Origin: Oceanospirillum sp047518265
GTDB taxonomy: Bacteria > Pseudomonadota > Gammaproteobacteria > Pseudomonadales > Halomonadaceae
DNA length: 64,000 nt
Direction of reading: 5' to 3'
Assembly (NCBI GenBank): GCA_047518265.1
Contig: JAKZRG010000060.1
Location: 62,001-126,000 of the forward strand
Part shown: in pieces, positions 35,439 to 44,687 of the stretch
Layout: every line of letters starts with the position of its first letter
Numbering within the stretch: position 1 is the first letter of the stretch
Notes under the pieces: model-generated
Told to the model about the DNA's origin: nothing
What the model saw: the letters and a program-made list of their open reading frames with translations, nothing else
Databases searched by the model: none
Translations under genes and position numbers: made by a program

Positions 35439-37871
35439 TCAAAGGGGCTGAAAATGACAGGTAGAAACAGGCTTATTTAAAAAGTCGATAGCTTTACCTG
35501 CAGGTAGTGGAGGGCTAAATAGATAACCCTGTATTAAAATATTTTCTTCTTTTGCTAAGAAGATTAATTGAGATATTTCCTCAACCCCTTCAGCAATTAC
35601 GGTCAAGTTTAAAGCGTGGGATAAGGATATAATAGCCGATACAATTACCTTATTATTTGCATCTTCTAAGTCATCCAGAAAGCTACGATCAATTTTAAGG
35701 ATATCGATGGGAAGATGACGTAAATAACTAAGAGATGAATAACCTGTACCAAAGTCATCTAAGGCAACACTCAATCCCATTTTTTGTAGTGTACGAAGTT
35801 TTTCGAGTACCTTATCGTCACCGTCCAATACTGCAGACTCCGTTAACTCAACATAAAACTCATGACTACTGACGCCATAGGCATCCATAGCCAATTTGAT
35901 CTGAGCAACGATATCGACCTGATGTAGCTGTAAAGCAGATAAATTGATGCCCACCCGGCAGGTTTGATCTGAATCGCGCCACTCTTTTAATTGCCGACAA
36001 GCTTCATCTATCACCCATTGTCCAAGCTCCAGAATAAGACCATATTCCTCTGCTACAGGGATAAATTCAGCCGGAGAAAGTTCACCTAACTCAAGATCAT
36101 TCAGTCTTAACAAAGCTTCAAAAGAACAAACCTGATAATTACGACTGTCTACCACTGGTTGGTAATATAATCTTAAACCATTGTTTAACAGAGCACGTCG
36201 TATTGCAGCTCCCACCTCCACTCTGCGTTGATTCATATCGTTAACAACCTGAGAGAAGAACTGGTAGTTATTTTTCCCCCTTTGCTTAGCCAAATACATT
36301 GCCGCATCAGCATGAGCCAGTAGATCATCCATGCTCTGACCATCGATTGGCCATAATGCAATACCAATACTGGTTCCCACATAAATCTCATGATCCTGAA
36401 TCACAAAGGGTTCACTGATAGCATTAATCAGCCGCTGGGCGACATATCCTGCGCTTTCGGCATTAGATAGGTTTGGCAGCAATAGAGTAAATTCGTCTCC
36501 TCCGAGTCGAGATAAGTTGCTATTAGTGTCCTTATCCACTCGATAACTCACATCACCAGCCCGAAGACTCTCACTTAAACGTTGAGTGACCTTCTTAAGT
36601 AGGGCATCTCCCACAGGATGGCCCAGGTTATCATTCACATGCTTAAAGTTATCCAGATCAAGAAACATCAAAGCGATGGTTGAGTTTTCTCGCTCGGCTT
36701 TATCAAGGCTACGTTTGAGAATACGGGAAAAAAGTGATCGGTTTGGTAACCCTGTCAGAGGGTCATAATAAGCAAGCTTATGGATATTCTGATTAGACTC
36801 ATACAAGCTTTGACTCATATGATTGAAGGCCTGATTTAATTCATCCAGTTCATCGTTATTACCGGTGGTTTTAACCTGTAAAAAATCCTGACTGCTACTG
36901 ATCGCTGCCAGCGCACGATTAAGGCTCTCAATAGGCGTGATAAAGGTTCGTCGTAACCACCAAAGCAGTATAGGCAAAGAGATAAGCAAAGCTGAAATAC
37001 TTGTCCAGAGTACAATTTCACCCACTTGTCGACTGGATTTCAACATAACATGCTCCGGCATAAGCACATTTAGTTGCCATTGTTCATATAAAGGAAAACG
37101 CTTGAACCAATGGTTCTGCTTATTATGTTGCAGGTTTTTCCATTGAGTATCATTTTCCAGTGGATCATTCAAAATAGGCAGCAAATCAGCCGATGGAATT
37201 AACAGGCGTTTATTATGACTTAGAAAAAGCCTGCCTTCAGACCAATGTGACGGCAGTGCCATCTGAAAGAAGCCCTCCAAATCCAATGTAATACTGACAT
37301 AGCCTCTCAGTGACGGCTTTTCATTAATACTCTCACGAGCAGGGTTTCTTAGATAAATCGGCAAGGTCAAATAGAGAGACATAAACCCTGTGTCTGGATT
37401 AAGATCAATATACAGACTATAAGGTCTTTTACTGGTAAGTAAGTTTTGGAAAAAAGGGCTTAAGGCTTCTTCATCCTGCGTATTTTCAATATTCCCCCGA
37501 GCAATTCTCTGATCTTCAAAACCATCAGGAAGTAATATCCGTATCTCCTGAAAATGTACACTGCCTTTTTGAATATTATCCATTTTATGCAGCAAGGGCA
37601 GTTGGAAAATTCCGTAACGCATGCTGTCATTTTCAGCTAGAAAATAGTTTACCAAAACCTTATCCGCAGCCAAATTCCCCAAGGCAAACAAAGCGGATTC
37701 TCGTTGCACATTAAAGCTTTGTACCTGCTGATCCAAATAACTCTCAAGCTGCTGCTTCACCTGCATGGACGTCGTTTCATGCAACTGCAAATAAGCTCGC
37801 CAAGCAACAACGAGCATAGGCAGTGCAATAAGCAAAATCGCTGCTAGCGAGAACTTGCTTTGTAAGCGCAT
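35439..37871 (-). CDS. Membrane GGDEF-EAL protein, MbaA-like
   Basis: About 810 residues. TM1 (about 7-25), a periplasmic sensor (about 26-280), TM2 (about 284-306), HAMP (about 308-360), GGDEF and EAL domains. The GGDEF site reads RLGGDEFTLLLP (about 450) and the EAL domain has SFEALLRL (about 583) and DDFGTGYSSLSYL, so both sites look intact. It may make or break c-di-GMP. The ATG at 37871 is preferred over an upstream TTG. It lies 13 bases after a PotD-like binding protein gene. V. cholerae MbaA, controlled by the polyamine-binding NspS, has the same arrangement, although its GGDEF site is degenerate. Confidence 0.85.
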   Translation of the reverse strand: MRLQSKFSLAAILLIALPMLVVAWRAYLQLHETTSMQVKQQLESYLDQQVQSFNVQRESALFALGNLAADKVLVNYFLAENDSMRYGIFQLPLLHKMDNIQKGSVHFQEIRILLPDGFEDQRIARGNIENTQDEEALSPFFQNLLTSKRPYSLYIDLNPDTGFMSLYLTLPIYLRNPARESINEKPSLRGYVSITLDLEGFFQMALPSHWSEGRLFLSHNKRLLIPSADLLPILNDPLENDTQWKNLQHNKQNHWFKRFPLYEQWQLNVLMPEHVMLKSSRQVGEIVLWTSISALLISLPILLWWLRRTFITPIESLNRALAAISSSQDFLQVKTTGNNDELDELNQAFNHMSQSLYESNQNIHKLAYYDPLTGLPNRSLFSRILKRSLDKAERENSTIALMFLDLDNFKHVNDNLGHPVGDALLKKVTQRLSESLRAGDVSYRVDKDTNSNLSRLGGDEFTLLLPNLSNAESAGYVAQRLINAISEPFVIQDHEIYVGTSIGIALWPIDGQSMDDLLAHADAAMYLAKQRGKNNYQFFSQVVNDMNQRRVEVGAAIRRALLNNGLRLYYQPVVDSRNYQVCSFEALLRLNDLELGELSPAEFIPVAEEYGLILELGQWVIDEACRQLKEWRDSDQTCRVGINLSALQLHQVDIVAQIKLAMDAYGVSSHEFYVELTESAVLDGDDKVLEKLRTLQKMGLSVALDDFGTGYSSLSYLRHLPIDILKIDRSFLDDLEDANNKVIVSAIISLSHALNLTVIAEGVEEISQLIFLAKEENILIQGYLFSPPLPAGKAIDFLNKPVSTCHFQPL

Positions 37872-37884
37872 ACCTAAGCCCAAA

Positions 37885-38931
37885 TCATTGCAAGATACTT
37901 CTAGAAATAATATTACGGCGACGTACAGTCCTAGGAGATAATTGCTGAGAAAACTCAGACTTATTGATCACCTCTTTAGAAGGATAAATAGCAGGATTGG
38001 ATAGAAATTCAGCAGGTAACAGTTTAGATGCAGAAAGGTTTGGACTGGCATAGTAAAAGCTCTGAGCTAACCGAGCAGCGATATCAGGCCGGGAAATAAA
38101 ATCAAGAAACTGATAGGCCAACTCAGATTCTTTAGCTTTAGCAGCAATAGTCCAATAATCAACCCACAGATGAGTTCCTTCTTCTGGTACAACAAAAGCA
38201 ATATTCTCGTTGTATTCTTGTACTGCAAGCGCATCCCCGTTATAAACCATAGAGACCCAAACATCTCCGGAAATAAGCTCTGAGCTATCATCGATTTGGA
38301 TATACTGATAGGCCTTTACATGCTCTTTTTGTTCTAAAGCCAGTTGCTGAGCATCTTTCAGTTCTTTAGGGTTTTCACTATTAACGCTGTAACCTAAAGC
38401 TTTAAGTGCGATCCTTAAAATCTCTCCGCCATCCGCCATCATGGCGATACGCCCTTGTAGTGCCTTATCGGGTTTAAAGATATCCAACCAGCTGCTGGGA
38501 GGCGAATCTAACAAATCCTTACGATAAGCGATGCCTAAGGTTCCCCAGAAAAAAGGGAGTGCATATTCGGCTGCACCTTCGTGAGCACCAAGCCATCTAG
38601 GCTCCAAATGTTTATAGTTTTTTAATTTTTTGTATTGGATAGGCGCCAAAAAACCGAACTGGCTATAACTCAACAGATCACCGCCTGAGACCATTATCAA
38701 GTCATAACCGCTACCATTACTATTGACCAACACCTGAGTCCGGTCTTCGTCAGACTCATAATAAACTTCCCGAACCTTAACCTTATACTGCTGTTCAAAC
38801 TCCGAGACTATCTCGGCGGGCATATAATCAGCCCAGTTCAGAATGACCAGTTCACGAATATTGTCAGCACGGATTGTTAGCGAGAGAAAGAATAGAAAAA
38901 ATGAAGTAATTATAGAAAAAGTGACTTTCAT
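37885..38931 (-). CDS. PotD/NspS-like periplasmic polyamine-binding protein
   Basis: About 348 residues with a Sec signal peptide at 1-22 (KVTFSIITSFFLFFLSLTIRA). It then reads ELVILNWADYMPAEIVSEFEQQYKVKV, the standard opening of spermidine/putrescine-binding PotD/PotF proteins, and later LPFFWGTLGIAYRKDLL. The ATG at 38931 has GGGG five bases before it; an upstream TTG frame is less likely. No permease or ATPase gene is near, and the next gene is a GGDEF-EAL receptor, so a sensory rather than transport role is likely, as for NspS. Confidence 0.85.
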   Translation of the reverse strand: MKVTFSIITSFFLFFLSLTIRADNIRELVILNWADYMPAEIVSEFEQQYKVKVREVYYESDEDRTQVLVNSNGSGYDLIMVSGGDLLSYSQFGFLAPIQYKKLKNYKHLEPRWLGAHEGAAEYALPFFWGTLGIAYRKDLLDSPPSSWLDIFKPDKALQGRIAMMADGGEILRIALKALGYSVNSENPKELKDAQQLALEQKEHVKAYQYIQIDDSSELISGDVWVSMVYNGDALAVQEYNENIAFVVPEEGTHLWVDYWTIAAKAKESELAYQFLDFISRPDIAARLAQSFYYASPNLSASKLLPAEFLSNPAIYPSKEVINKSEFSQQLSPRTVRRRNIISRSILQ

Positions 38932-39039
38932 GCGATCCCCTTTCAACAACTTAAGGCTTTCATGCTTGAGTCTAGTTCAAGAGGGTCTAAACGCTAATAT
39001 AGGAGGCAGAGGAAATAGATATATTGTTTAAGGGAGGAA

Positions 39040-39080
39040 ATAAAAAAAGCCTAAGCGGCATTAATAAACACCACTTAGGC
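39040..39080 (-). terminator. Terminator after mmsA
   Basis: On the minus strand GCCTAAGTGG pairs with CCGCTTAGGC (one G-T), followed by TTTTTTTATTT. About 57 bases after the stop. Strong Rho-independent form. Confidence 0.88.
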
Positions 39081-39136
39081 CAGATGCAATACCGCCTTTT
39101 AAAGGTCGTATCTTATCGAGACATTACATCAAACTA

Positions 39137-40636
39137 TTACTTCATCGTAATCGTCGTGTGAACCTTATCAGAGCTAGAACCCGGCTCGAACCAACGAGCA
39201 GAAACAGTCTTAGTCTGAGTCCAGAACTGCATCGCTTGCTGACCGTTAGGGCCCAGATCACCCAGCTTAGACGCACGGGAACCGGTAAAGCTGAAGTAAG
39301 CAACAGGTACAGCGATTGGAATATTGATACCTACCTGACCTACATCTACATTCTCTTCGAAGTAACGAGCCGTCCAGCCAGAGCTTGTGAAGATAGCAGT
39401 ACCGTTACCATTTTCGTTAGCGTTGATGATTTCAATCGCAGATTCGATATCTTCAGCTTGCATAACACACATAACAGGGCCAAAGATTTCCTGAGTGTAG
39501 ATATCCATCTCAGTAGTCACGCCAGAGAACAGCGTTGGGCCAACAAAGTTACCGTTCGGGTAACCTTCAACCTCAACACCACGACCGTCCAACAACAGGT
39601 TAGCACCCTGTTCAACACCGCTTGCGATTAAACCTTCAACACGGGCACGTGCCTGAGGAGAAACCAGAGGACCCAGATCCGCTTCACGGTTAGTACCTGG
39701 ACCAACAATCATGTTTTTGCCGCGCTCAACCATCTCTGGCAGCCATTCGCGAGCTTCACCAACTAGGATAACTACAGAGTTTGCCATGCAGCGCTGACCG
39801 GCAGCACCAAAACAAGAACCCAGCATATGGTTAATGGCTTGTTCTTTGTTCGCATCTGGCATAACAATCGCGTGATTTTTTGCACCCATCATACACTGAG
39901 CACGTTTACCGGCTTTACTTGCACGCTCGTACAGAGATGTACCTACGTGAGTGGAACCAATAAAGGACAGCGCTTTAATGTCTTTATGATCTGCCAGGTG
40001 GTTAGCGACATCCGCACCACCGTGAACCACGTTCAGTACGCCAGCAGGAACACCTGCTTGCAGTGCCAGCTCAACCAGCATCATGGTAGAAGAAGGTGCT
40101 TGCTCAGAAGGCTTCAATACGAAGGTGTTACCACACGCAATAGCGATAGGGAACATGAAGCATGGCAGCATAATAGGGAAGTTAAATGCCGTTACACCCA
40201 GACCTACACCCAGAGGGTTGTTCAGTGTGTAAACGTTCACATTACCTGCAACGTTATCAGCGATCTGGCCCTGCTGCAGCTTAGTGATCATGCAAGCATT
40301 TTCAATGGCTTCTAGACCACGACCTACTTCACCTTCTGCGTCCGGTAATGTTTTACCGTGCTCCAGGCTGATCAGTGCAGCCAGCTCTTTAACATTGTTT
40401 TTTACTAAGCGTTGCAGCTCCAGCATAATCGCCTGACGTTTCGCCAGGGATACTTTACGCCAGCTAGCAAAAGCTTCTTTAGAGTTGGCTACCGCAGCGT
40501 CAACTTCATCTAATGTACAAAAAGGAACCTGAGCAACCACTTCTTGAGTGGCTGGGTTTAAGACATCAACCCAGTTATCGCTCGTAGATTGAACCTTCTC
40601 ACCATTAATAATCATTGGAGTTCTTGGAGTAGTCAT
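39137..40636 (-). CDS. mmsA: CoA-acylating methylmalonate-semialdehyde dehydrogenase
   Basis: Oxidises methylmalonate semialdehyde or malonate semialdehyde to propionyl- or acetyl-CoA with NAD and CoA. The ATG at 40636 gives 499 residues, the normal family length; the longer frame adds 18 residues without support. It has LGVTAFNFPIMLPCFMFPIA, KALSFIGSTHVG and GQRCMANSVVI with Cys283. Usual roles are valine, beta-alanine and inositol breakdown. The divergent LysR gene may control it. Beta-alanine and polyamine-related routes are possible given the guanidino genes nearby, but that is speculative. Confidence 0.92.
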   Translation of the reverse strand: MTTPRTPMIINGEKVQSTSDNWVDVLNPATQEVVAQVPFCTLDEVDAAVANSKEAFASWRKVSLAKRQAIMLELQRLVKNNVKELAALISLEHGKTLPDAEGEVGRGLEAIENACMITKLQQGQIADNVAGNVNVYTLNNPLGVGLGVTAFNFPIMLPCFMFPIAIACGNTFVLKPSEQAPSSTMMLVELALQAGVPAGVLNVVHGGADVANHLADHKDIKALSFIGSTHVGTSLYERASKAGKRAQCMMGAKNHAIVMPDANKEQAINHMLGSCFGAAGQRCMANSVVILVGEAREWLPEMVERGKNMIVGPGTNREADLGPLVSPQARARVEGLIASGVEQGANLLLDGRGVEVEGYPNGNFVGPTLFSGVTTEMDIYTQEIFGPVMCVMQAEDIESAIEIINANENGNGTAIFTSSGWTARYFEENVDVGQVGINIPIAVPVAYFSFTGSRASKLGDLGPNGQQAMQFWTQTKTVSARWFEPGSSSDKVHTTITMK

Positions 40637-40800
40637 CTCTATCGCCTTGTCTTTTATTGTTGTGCTGAACACATTACTGCATTTATGCAATCGACATAAA
40701 CTGCTTTTGATTTAGAATAATCACCAAGCACCCTTTGAACAACCGATACAAAAGCAAGAGAAGCTTGCATATTTGCAAGGCTATACTTAAGGATTATACG

Positions 40801-41700
40801 ATGAGCATGAACTGGGATGATCTGAAGATTTTCTTAGAAGTGGCCCGCACGGAAAAATTATCCATTGCAGCCAAACAGATGGGCATCGACGCATCCACCG
40901 TATCCCGTAGGCTGCACCGTCTGGAAGATCACTTGGGAACCCAGCTTTTTGAACGCAGTGTAGAAGGTCATGCACTCACCAAACACGGCGAGCTATTATT
41001 ACAAACCGCACGGGATATTAATAAGCGGGCACAAAGTGCCACGGATATATTGCAAGGGAAAAACCTTGAAAATCAAGGCAAGGTTAGGCTTGGGGTGACG
41101 GAAGCTTTTGGTAATTACTTTATCGCGCCTAAGCTGGCTAATTTTTGTCAGGAATATCCTAAGATCACTATCGATCTATTACCCCTGCAACGCAGTGTTA
41201 AATGGTCTCATCATGAAGCCGATATCGCCGTCACCATTGAGAAGCCACCCAATACGTCTCTAGTAGTATCTAAGCTGTGTGACTACCAATTAAATATGTA
41301 TGCCTTGCAGGATTACTTGGATCGATCAGAGCCCATCAATACTCTGGAAGATATTTATAATCATCCATTGATCGGCTATGTGGATGATCTGGTCTTCAGT
41401 GATCAACTGTCCTATCTTGAGCAAATATTGCCCGACTCCCACACCACCTTTCGTAGCACCAGTGTCATTACACAATCCATTGCTGCCCGTGAAGGCTTAG
41501 GCTTAGCTATCCTGCCTTGCTTTTTAGCCCGACGCTATCCAGAGCTGGTGCCCGTATTACCAGAGCAAACCGGTGTCACCCGCACCTTCTGGATCGCGGT
41601 ACACCCAGAGCAGAAAAAACTCTCTCGGGTGAATATGGTTTGGAATCATATCAAAAGCTACGCCAATGAAAATCGAGGGCTCTTGATGGGGGAAGGTTAG
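40801..41700 (+). CDS. LysR-family regulator
   Basis: About 299 residues from the ATG at 40801, which has AAGGA eight bases before it. The N-terminal helix-turn-helix (about 5-62) includes LSIAAKQMGIDASTVSRRLHRLE; the rest is the co-inducer domain (GKVRLGVTEAFGNYFIAPKL, SIAAREGLGLAILPCFLARR). It is divergent from mmsA across 164 bases and probably regulates it. The last codons are duplicated just past the stop. Confidence 0.88.
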   Translation: MSMNWDDLKIFLEVARTEKLSIAAKQMGIDASTVSRRLHRLEDHLGTQLFERSVEGHALTKHGELLLQTARDINKRAQSATDILQGKNLENQGKVRLGVTEAFGNYFIAPKLANFCQEYPKITIDLLPLQRSVKWSHHEADIAVTIEKPPNTSLVVSKLCDYQLNMYALQDYLDRSEPINTLEDIYNHPLIGYVDDLVFSDQLSYLEQILPDSHTTFRSTSVITQSIAAREGLGLAILPCFLARRYPELVPVLPEQTGVTRTFWIAVHPEQKKLSRVNMVWNHIKSYANENRGLLMGEG

Positions 41701-41735
41701 AAGACCCTTACGGGGGAAAACTAGAAGACTCGGAT
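41688..41735 (+). repeat. 24-bp imperfect tandem duplication at the LysR gene end
   Basis: GGGGGAAGGTTAGAAGACCC begins the unit at 41688-41711, and GGGGGAAAACTAGAAGACTC begins the copy at 41712-41735. The stop TAG lies in the first copy and TAG recurs in the second. Confidence 0.65.
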
Positions 41736-41817
41736 CAATATTGACCGGATTACGCGATTAGTTCTATTCATACCGTTTTCTTGGTAATAAATATATTTTG
41801 GTAAAAATATATATGAG

Positions 41818-41850
41818 ACCTCCTCACCGTAAGTACTACGGTGGGGAGGT
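41818..41850. terminator. Bidirectional terminator between LysR and ureohydrolase genes
   Basis: ACCTCCTCACCGTA (41818-41831) pairs with TACGGTGGGGAGGT (41837-41850), with one G-T. TTTAAT follows on the plus strand, and ATATATTTTT follows on the minus strand. It serves two convergent genes. Confidence 0.82.
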
Positions 41851-41863
41851 TTAATAGAAAAGT

Positions 41864-42943
41864 CTATTTATTCCAATGGGTTTTATTCTCTTGGCCTGTG
41901 CGGCGGGCACGGGCTTCTGCCAGTACACAAAATTGCTCAAAAGCGATACCCGATGCCAAACAAGCGGACATTCCCGTTTGATCATAAGGGGGACTCAATT
42001 CCATCAGGTCAGCTCCTACAACATCCAATGCCCGTGTCCCTCGAATAATATCCCGCACTTCTGTCCCCGTTAAACCGAACGGCTCCGGTAATGTGGTACC
42101 CGGCATACAGCTGCAATCAAATACATCAGTGTCGATGGAGAGATAAACCGGGCTATCACCAACCACCTTCTTTATTTGCTCCAACACCCAAGGAATACCT
42201 TTTTCCTGCACATCATCTGCATAAAGTACGGTCATACCTGATTTATGGGAAAAGTCGGCTCTGGGTACACCTCGACCGCGAAGGCCAATCTGAATGGTTT
42301 TCTCTGGATCGATATAGCCATCCACTGCAGCACATTGAAATACAGTGGCATCGGAGACTCGGGTGCCACCAAATGCCGTGGCAGTATCCGCATGAGCATC
42401 CAGATGAATCAGCGCTAAAGGCTCTGCTCCGTCATTGGATAACCCCTTTAGAATGGGATAAGTACAGGTATGCTCCCCCCCAATACTAAGAGGTACAACG
42501 TTATTGGCTTTAAAGTTCAGATAAGACTCGGCAAAGGTATCTAACCAGGAAGCCAAATTATAAGGATCTTCTTTCGGTTCGATATCCCCGTAATCAACCA
42601 CACTACACAGATCAAAAGGACATACCTTGGATGCGTAATGCACCATATTACGATCCAGAGACCAGTAACGAACTGCCTCTGGACCTTTACGAGTCCCCGG
42701 CCTTGGATTAGGCACCCCCAGATCACAGGGCAAACCAACCAAAGCAATATCGACACCCGCTAACTCTTTTGAGTGGGGGGCACGAAACATCCCCAGGGTA
42801 TTAAAACCATTGCTGACGGTCTCAACCCCTTCTTCCACTACTCGGCTAAAAAAATCAATAAAGGCAGGGTCAGAGTTTTCATAGAGAGACTTACTGGCAA
42901 GTTCTGCCAGTGCAGTTAACTTATCTTGGGGCATACGGGACAT
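41864..42943 (-). CDS. Ureohydrolase-family metalloenzyme (agmatinase/guanidino hydrolase type)
   Basis: About 359 residues from the ATG at 42943, which has AAGGAAG seven bases before it. Hydrolyses a guanidino group to urea and an amine, by family. Metal ligands are complete: GGEHT (His158), HLDAHADT (Asp182, His184, Asp186) and SIDTDVFD (Asp271, Asp273). An N-terminal extension of about 60 residues and the segment CMPGTTLPEPFGLTG differ from plain agmatinase (usually GTGTPE). It is the last gene after the COG0523 GTPase and the AbgB-like gene. The substrate is unknown; agmatine, guanidine, guanidinobutyrate or a related acid are all possible. Confidence 0.82.
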   Translation of the reverse strand: MSRMPQDKLTALAELASKSLYENSDPAFIDFFSRVVEEGVETVSNGFNTLGMFRAPHSKELAGVDIALVGLPCDLGVPNPRPGTRKGPEAVRYWSLDRNMVHYASKVCPFDLCSVVDYGDIEPKEDPYNLASWLDTFAESYLNFKANNVVPLSIGGEHTCTYPILKGLSNDGAEPLALIHLDAHADTATAFGGTRVSDATVFQCAAVDGYIDPEKTIQIGLRGRGVPRADFSHKSGMTVLYADDVQEKGIPWVLEQIKKVVGDSPVYLSIDTDVFDCSCMPGTTLPEPFGLTGTEVRDIIRGTRALDVVGADLMELSPPYDQTGMSACLASGIAFEQFCVLAEARARRTGQENKTHWNK

Positions 42944-43022
42944 GGCGCACTTCCTTAAATTTAAATCGGGCTCAGCTCTATTGTTTTTATAGCGCCATGA
43001 AAAAGCGCTTAAACAAGAGGCT

Positions 43023-44675
43023 CTAAACTGACTCAGAGCTTTTCTCTGTATTTTTATCAGCAGGTATCCACCACTCGTGACCTCTAGGGGTTTCAATATA
43101 TTCAGGCCAACGGAAATGATGGGGAGATCCATAATCACAAAGAGGTGCGATCCAACGGTCGCCACCAACACCGCCTCCTGTCCGAGCCTTAAACTCTTGT
43201 TGAGCTTGCTCCAGCAGTTCCGGCTGAGTCATTAAATCAATAACGCTCATGCCAATGGTTTTACTGGCACAGGTGATCATAGGATCGATGGTTTCCCGTA
43301 TACCGCCCAAAGCATTCATGACCCAGGCGGGGTATTTATAGCCATTACCGGGAGAGGTCAGGGTTGGCCGTGCCACGTATAAACGCACTGTGGGGGCATG
43401 CCAACAGAACTCCGTATAGTCATCAGAGGTAAAGTTCTTTTGCCACTCTGGCAGAGATTTACGCAGCTCTTTTTCTGCCTCTTGAGGTGAAATCAGCTGC
43501 TCGGTCTCAGATAGGAAGGGCTGAGCCATAGGCTCCAATCCCAGATTACGCTGAATCTCCTGAGCCTTTTCTAATGCGGCTCCCTGATTAAACCTAGGTG
43601 CGCCAACCTGCTCCAGATTGTTATAGGTCAACTCAGCCATAGCATGGTTAGGTAAGCCAGGACGAGACTTACAGACCCAATCCTTTTTCCAGCTACAATG
43701 GCTATTACCCGCAGCCGACTCCGCATTTTTATCCAATACCTGAACAATGGTTTCCGCCATCTCGACAGTGGGCACACGCAACATATATTGAATTTGTGCA
43801 ATCTGCGCTGGTAGATTATCAGCCGTCGCTTGCCCTGCGGTCAGAATGCATTCATTCATGGACCAACCGACACCGGCAGCAACCATGGATTCCTTTAACA
43901 TTTTGGAACTGGAATACATCTGCATCAGAGCATCATTTGCTCCAGGAGCACGGGCCGATGCGTGAGAAGCGGCAATAGGGCTCGCATTTTCGCCGTGCTG
44001 GCTCAGCCAATTCTCAGGGTCTGTACATTCAAAGGTATAGATCAAGGCATAAGCCGCTCCACAATGGGTATTCCAACGAGTGGTGTTGGTTAGGGGCAGC
44101 ATATAGAAGGGATGAAAGCTGATGGCGGCATCCAGATCATCATAATAGCCCTTGGCCGCATGAATGGGCTTGGAGCCACGCACTTTCTCTGCCGGTTCAC
44201 CAAAAAACTTCAGCGTGCCCGGAATATTGTATTTCTCCATAGAGGTCTTAGCGGCCAAGATTCCACCTAAGGCAGCAATACCCAAAGCGGAGTGAGGATC
44301 CGTATGACCACCGGCATGCTTGCTTAGATTATCCCTTGGGCGCTCCACGGTATCCGCTGCCTGACAATTACCGGGTACCGCATCGTATTCGGCATAAGCC
44401 GCGATTGTAGGCCCTTCAATAGTTGCTGCCCCCTCAATATGAGAACCGGTATTTTTCCAAACGGCACAGAAAGCCGTAGGCATACCACCGCTGTTTTCTT
44501 CTACCTCAAAACCTTCCGCTCTTAATCGTTCCACATACCAGTGACAGGAGCGGTATTCACGCCAGGCAGTCTCAGCATAGTGAAAGATTATTTGATGCCA
44601 ATCGGAGAGGCTCCGTTGATGATGATCAACCCAAGCCATTATGTCTGTTTTTGCTTGTGTCTCTTTTATTTTCAT
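43023..44675 (-). CDS. M20-family amidohydrolase, AbgB-like
   Basis: 550 residues. Metal-dependent amidase of the AbgB type (p-aminobenzoyl-glutamate hydrolase subunit B). Typical motifs are AAYAEYDAVPGNCQ, HAGGHTDPHSALGIAALGGI and KFFGEPAEKVRGSKPIHAAKG, with the substrate-lid domain about residues 230-380. E. coli AbgB has 481 residues, so this is longer, notably near residues 180-290 and at the C-terminus. It starts 12 bases after the GTPase stop. In this setting it may release an amine or acid from an acylated guanidino compound; that is inference. Confidence 0.85.
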   Translation of the reverse strand: MKIKETQAKTDIMAWVDHHQRSLSDWHQIIFHYAETAWREYRSCHWYVERLRAEGFEVEENSGGMPTAFCAVWKNTGSHIEGAATIEGPTIAAYAEYDAVPGNCQAADTVERPRDNLSKHAGGHTDPHSALGIAALGGILAAKTSMEKYNIPGTLKFFGEPAEKVRGSKPIHAAKGYYDDLDAAISFHPFYMLPLTNTTRWNTHCGAAYALIYTFECTDPENWLSQHGENASPIAASHASARAPGANDALMQMYSSSKMLKESMVAAGVGWSMNECILTAGQATADNLPAQIAQIQYMLRVPTVEMAETIVQVLDKNAESAAGNSHCSWKKDWVCKSRPGLPNHAMAELTYNNLEQVGAPRFNQGAALEKAQEIQRNLGLEPMAQPFLSETEQLISPQEAEKELRKSLPEWQKNFTSDDYTEFCWHAPTVRLYVARPTLTSPGNGYKYPAWVMNALGGIRETIDPMITCASKTIGMSVIDLMTQPELLEQAQQEFKARTGGGVGGDRWIAPLCDYGSPHHFRWPEYIETPRGHEWWIPADKNTEKSSESV

Positions 44676-44687
44676 CGGAATCCCCCC

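Noticed and set aside
39827..40315. 162-codon plus-strand ORF
   Set aside because: Antisense to mmsA; a shadow frame.
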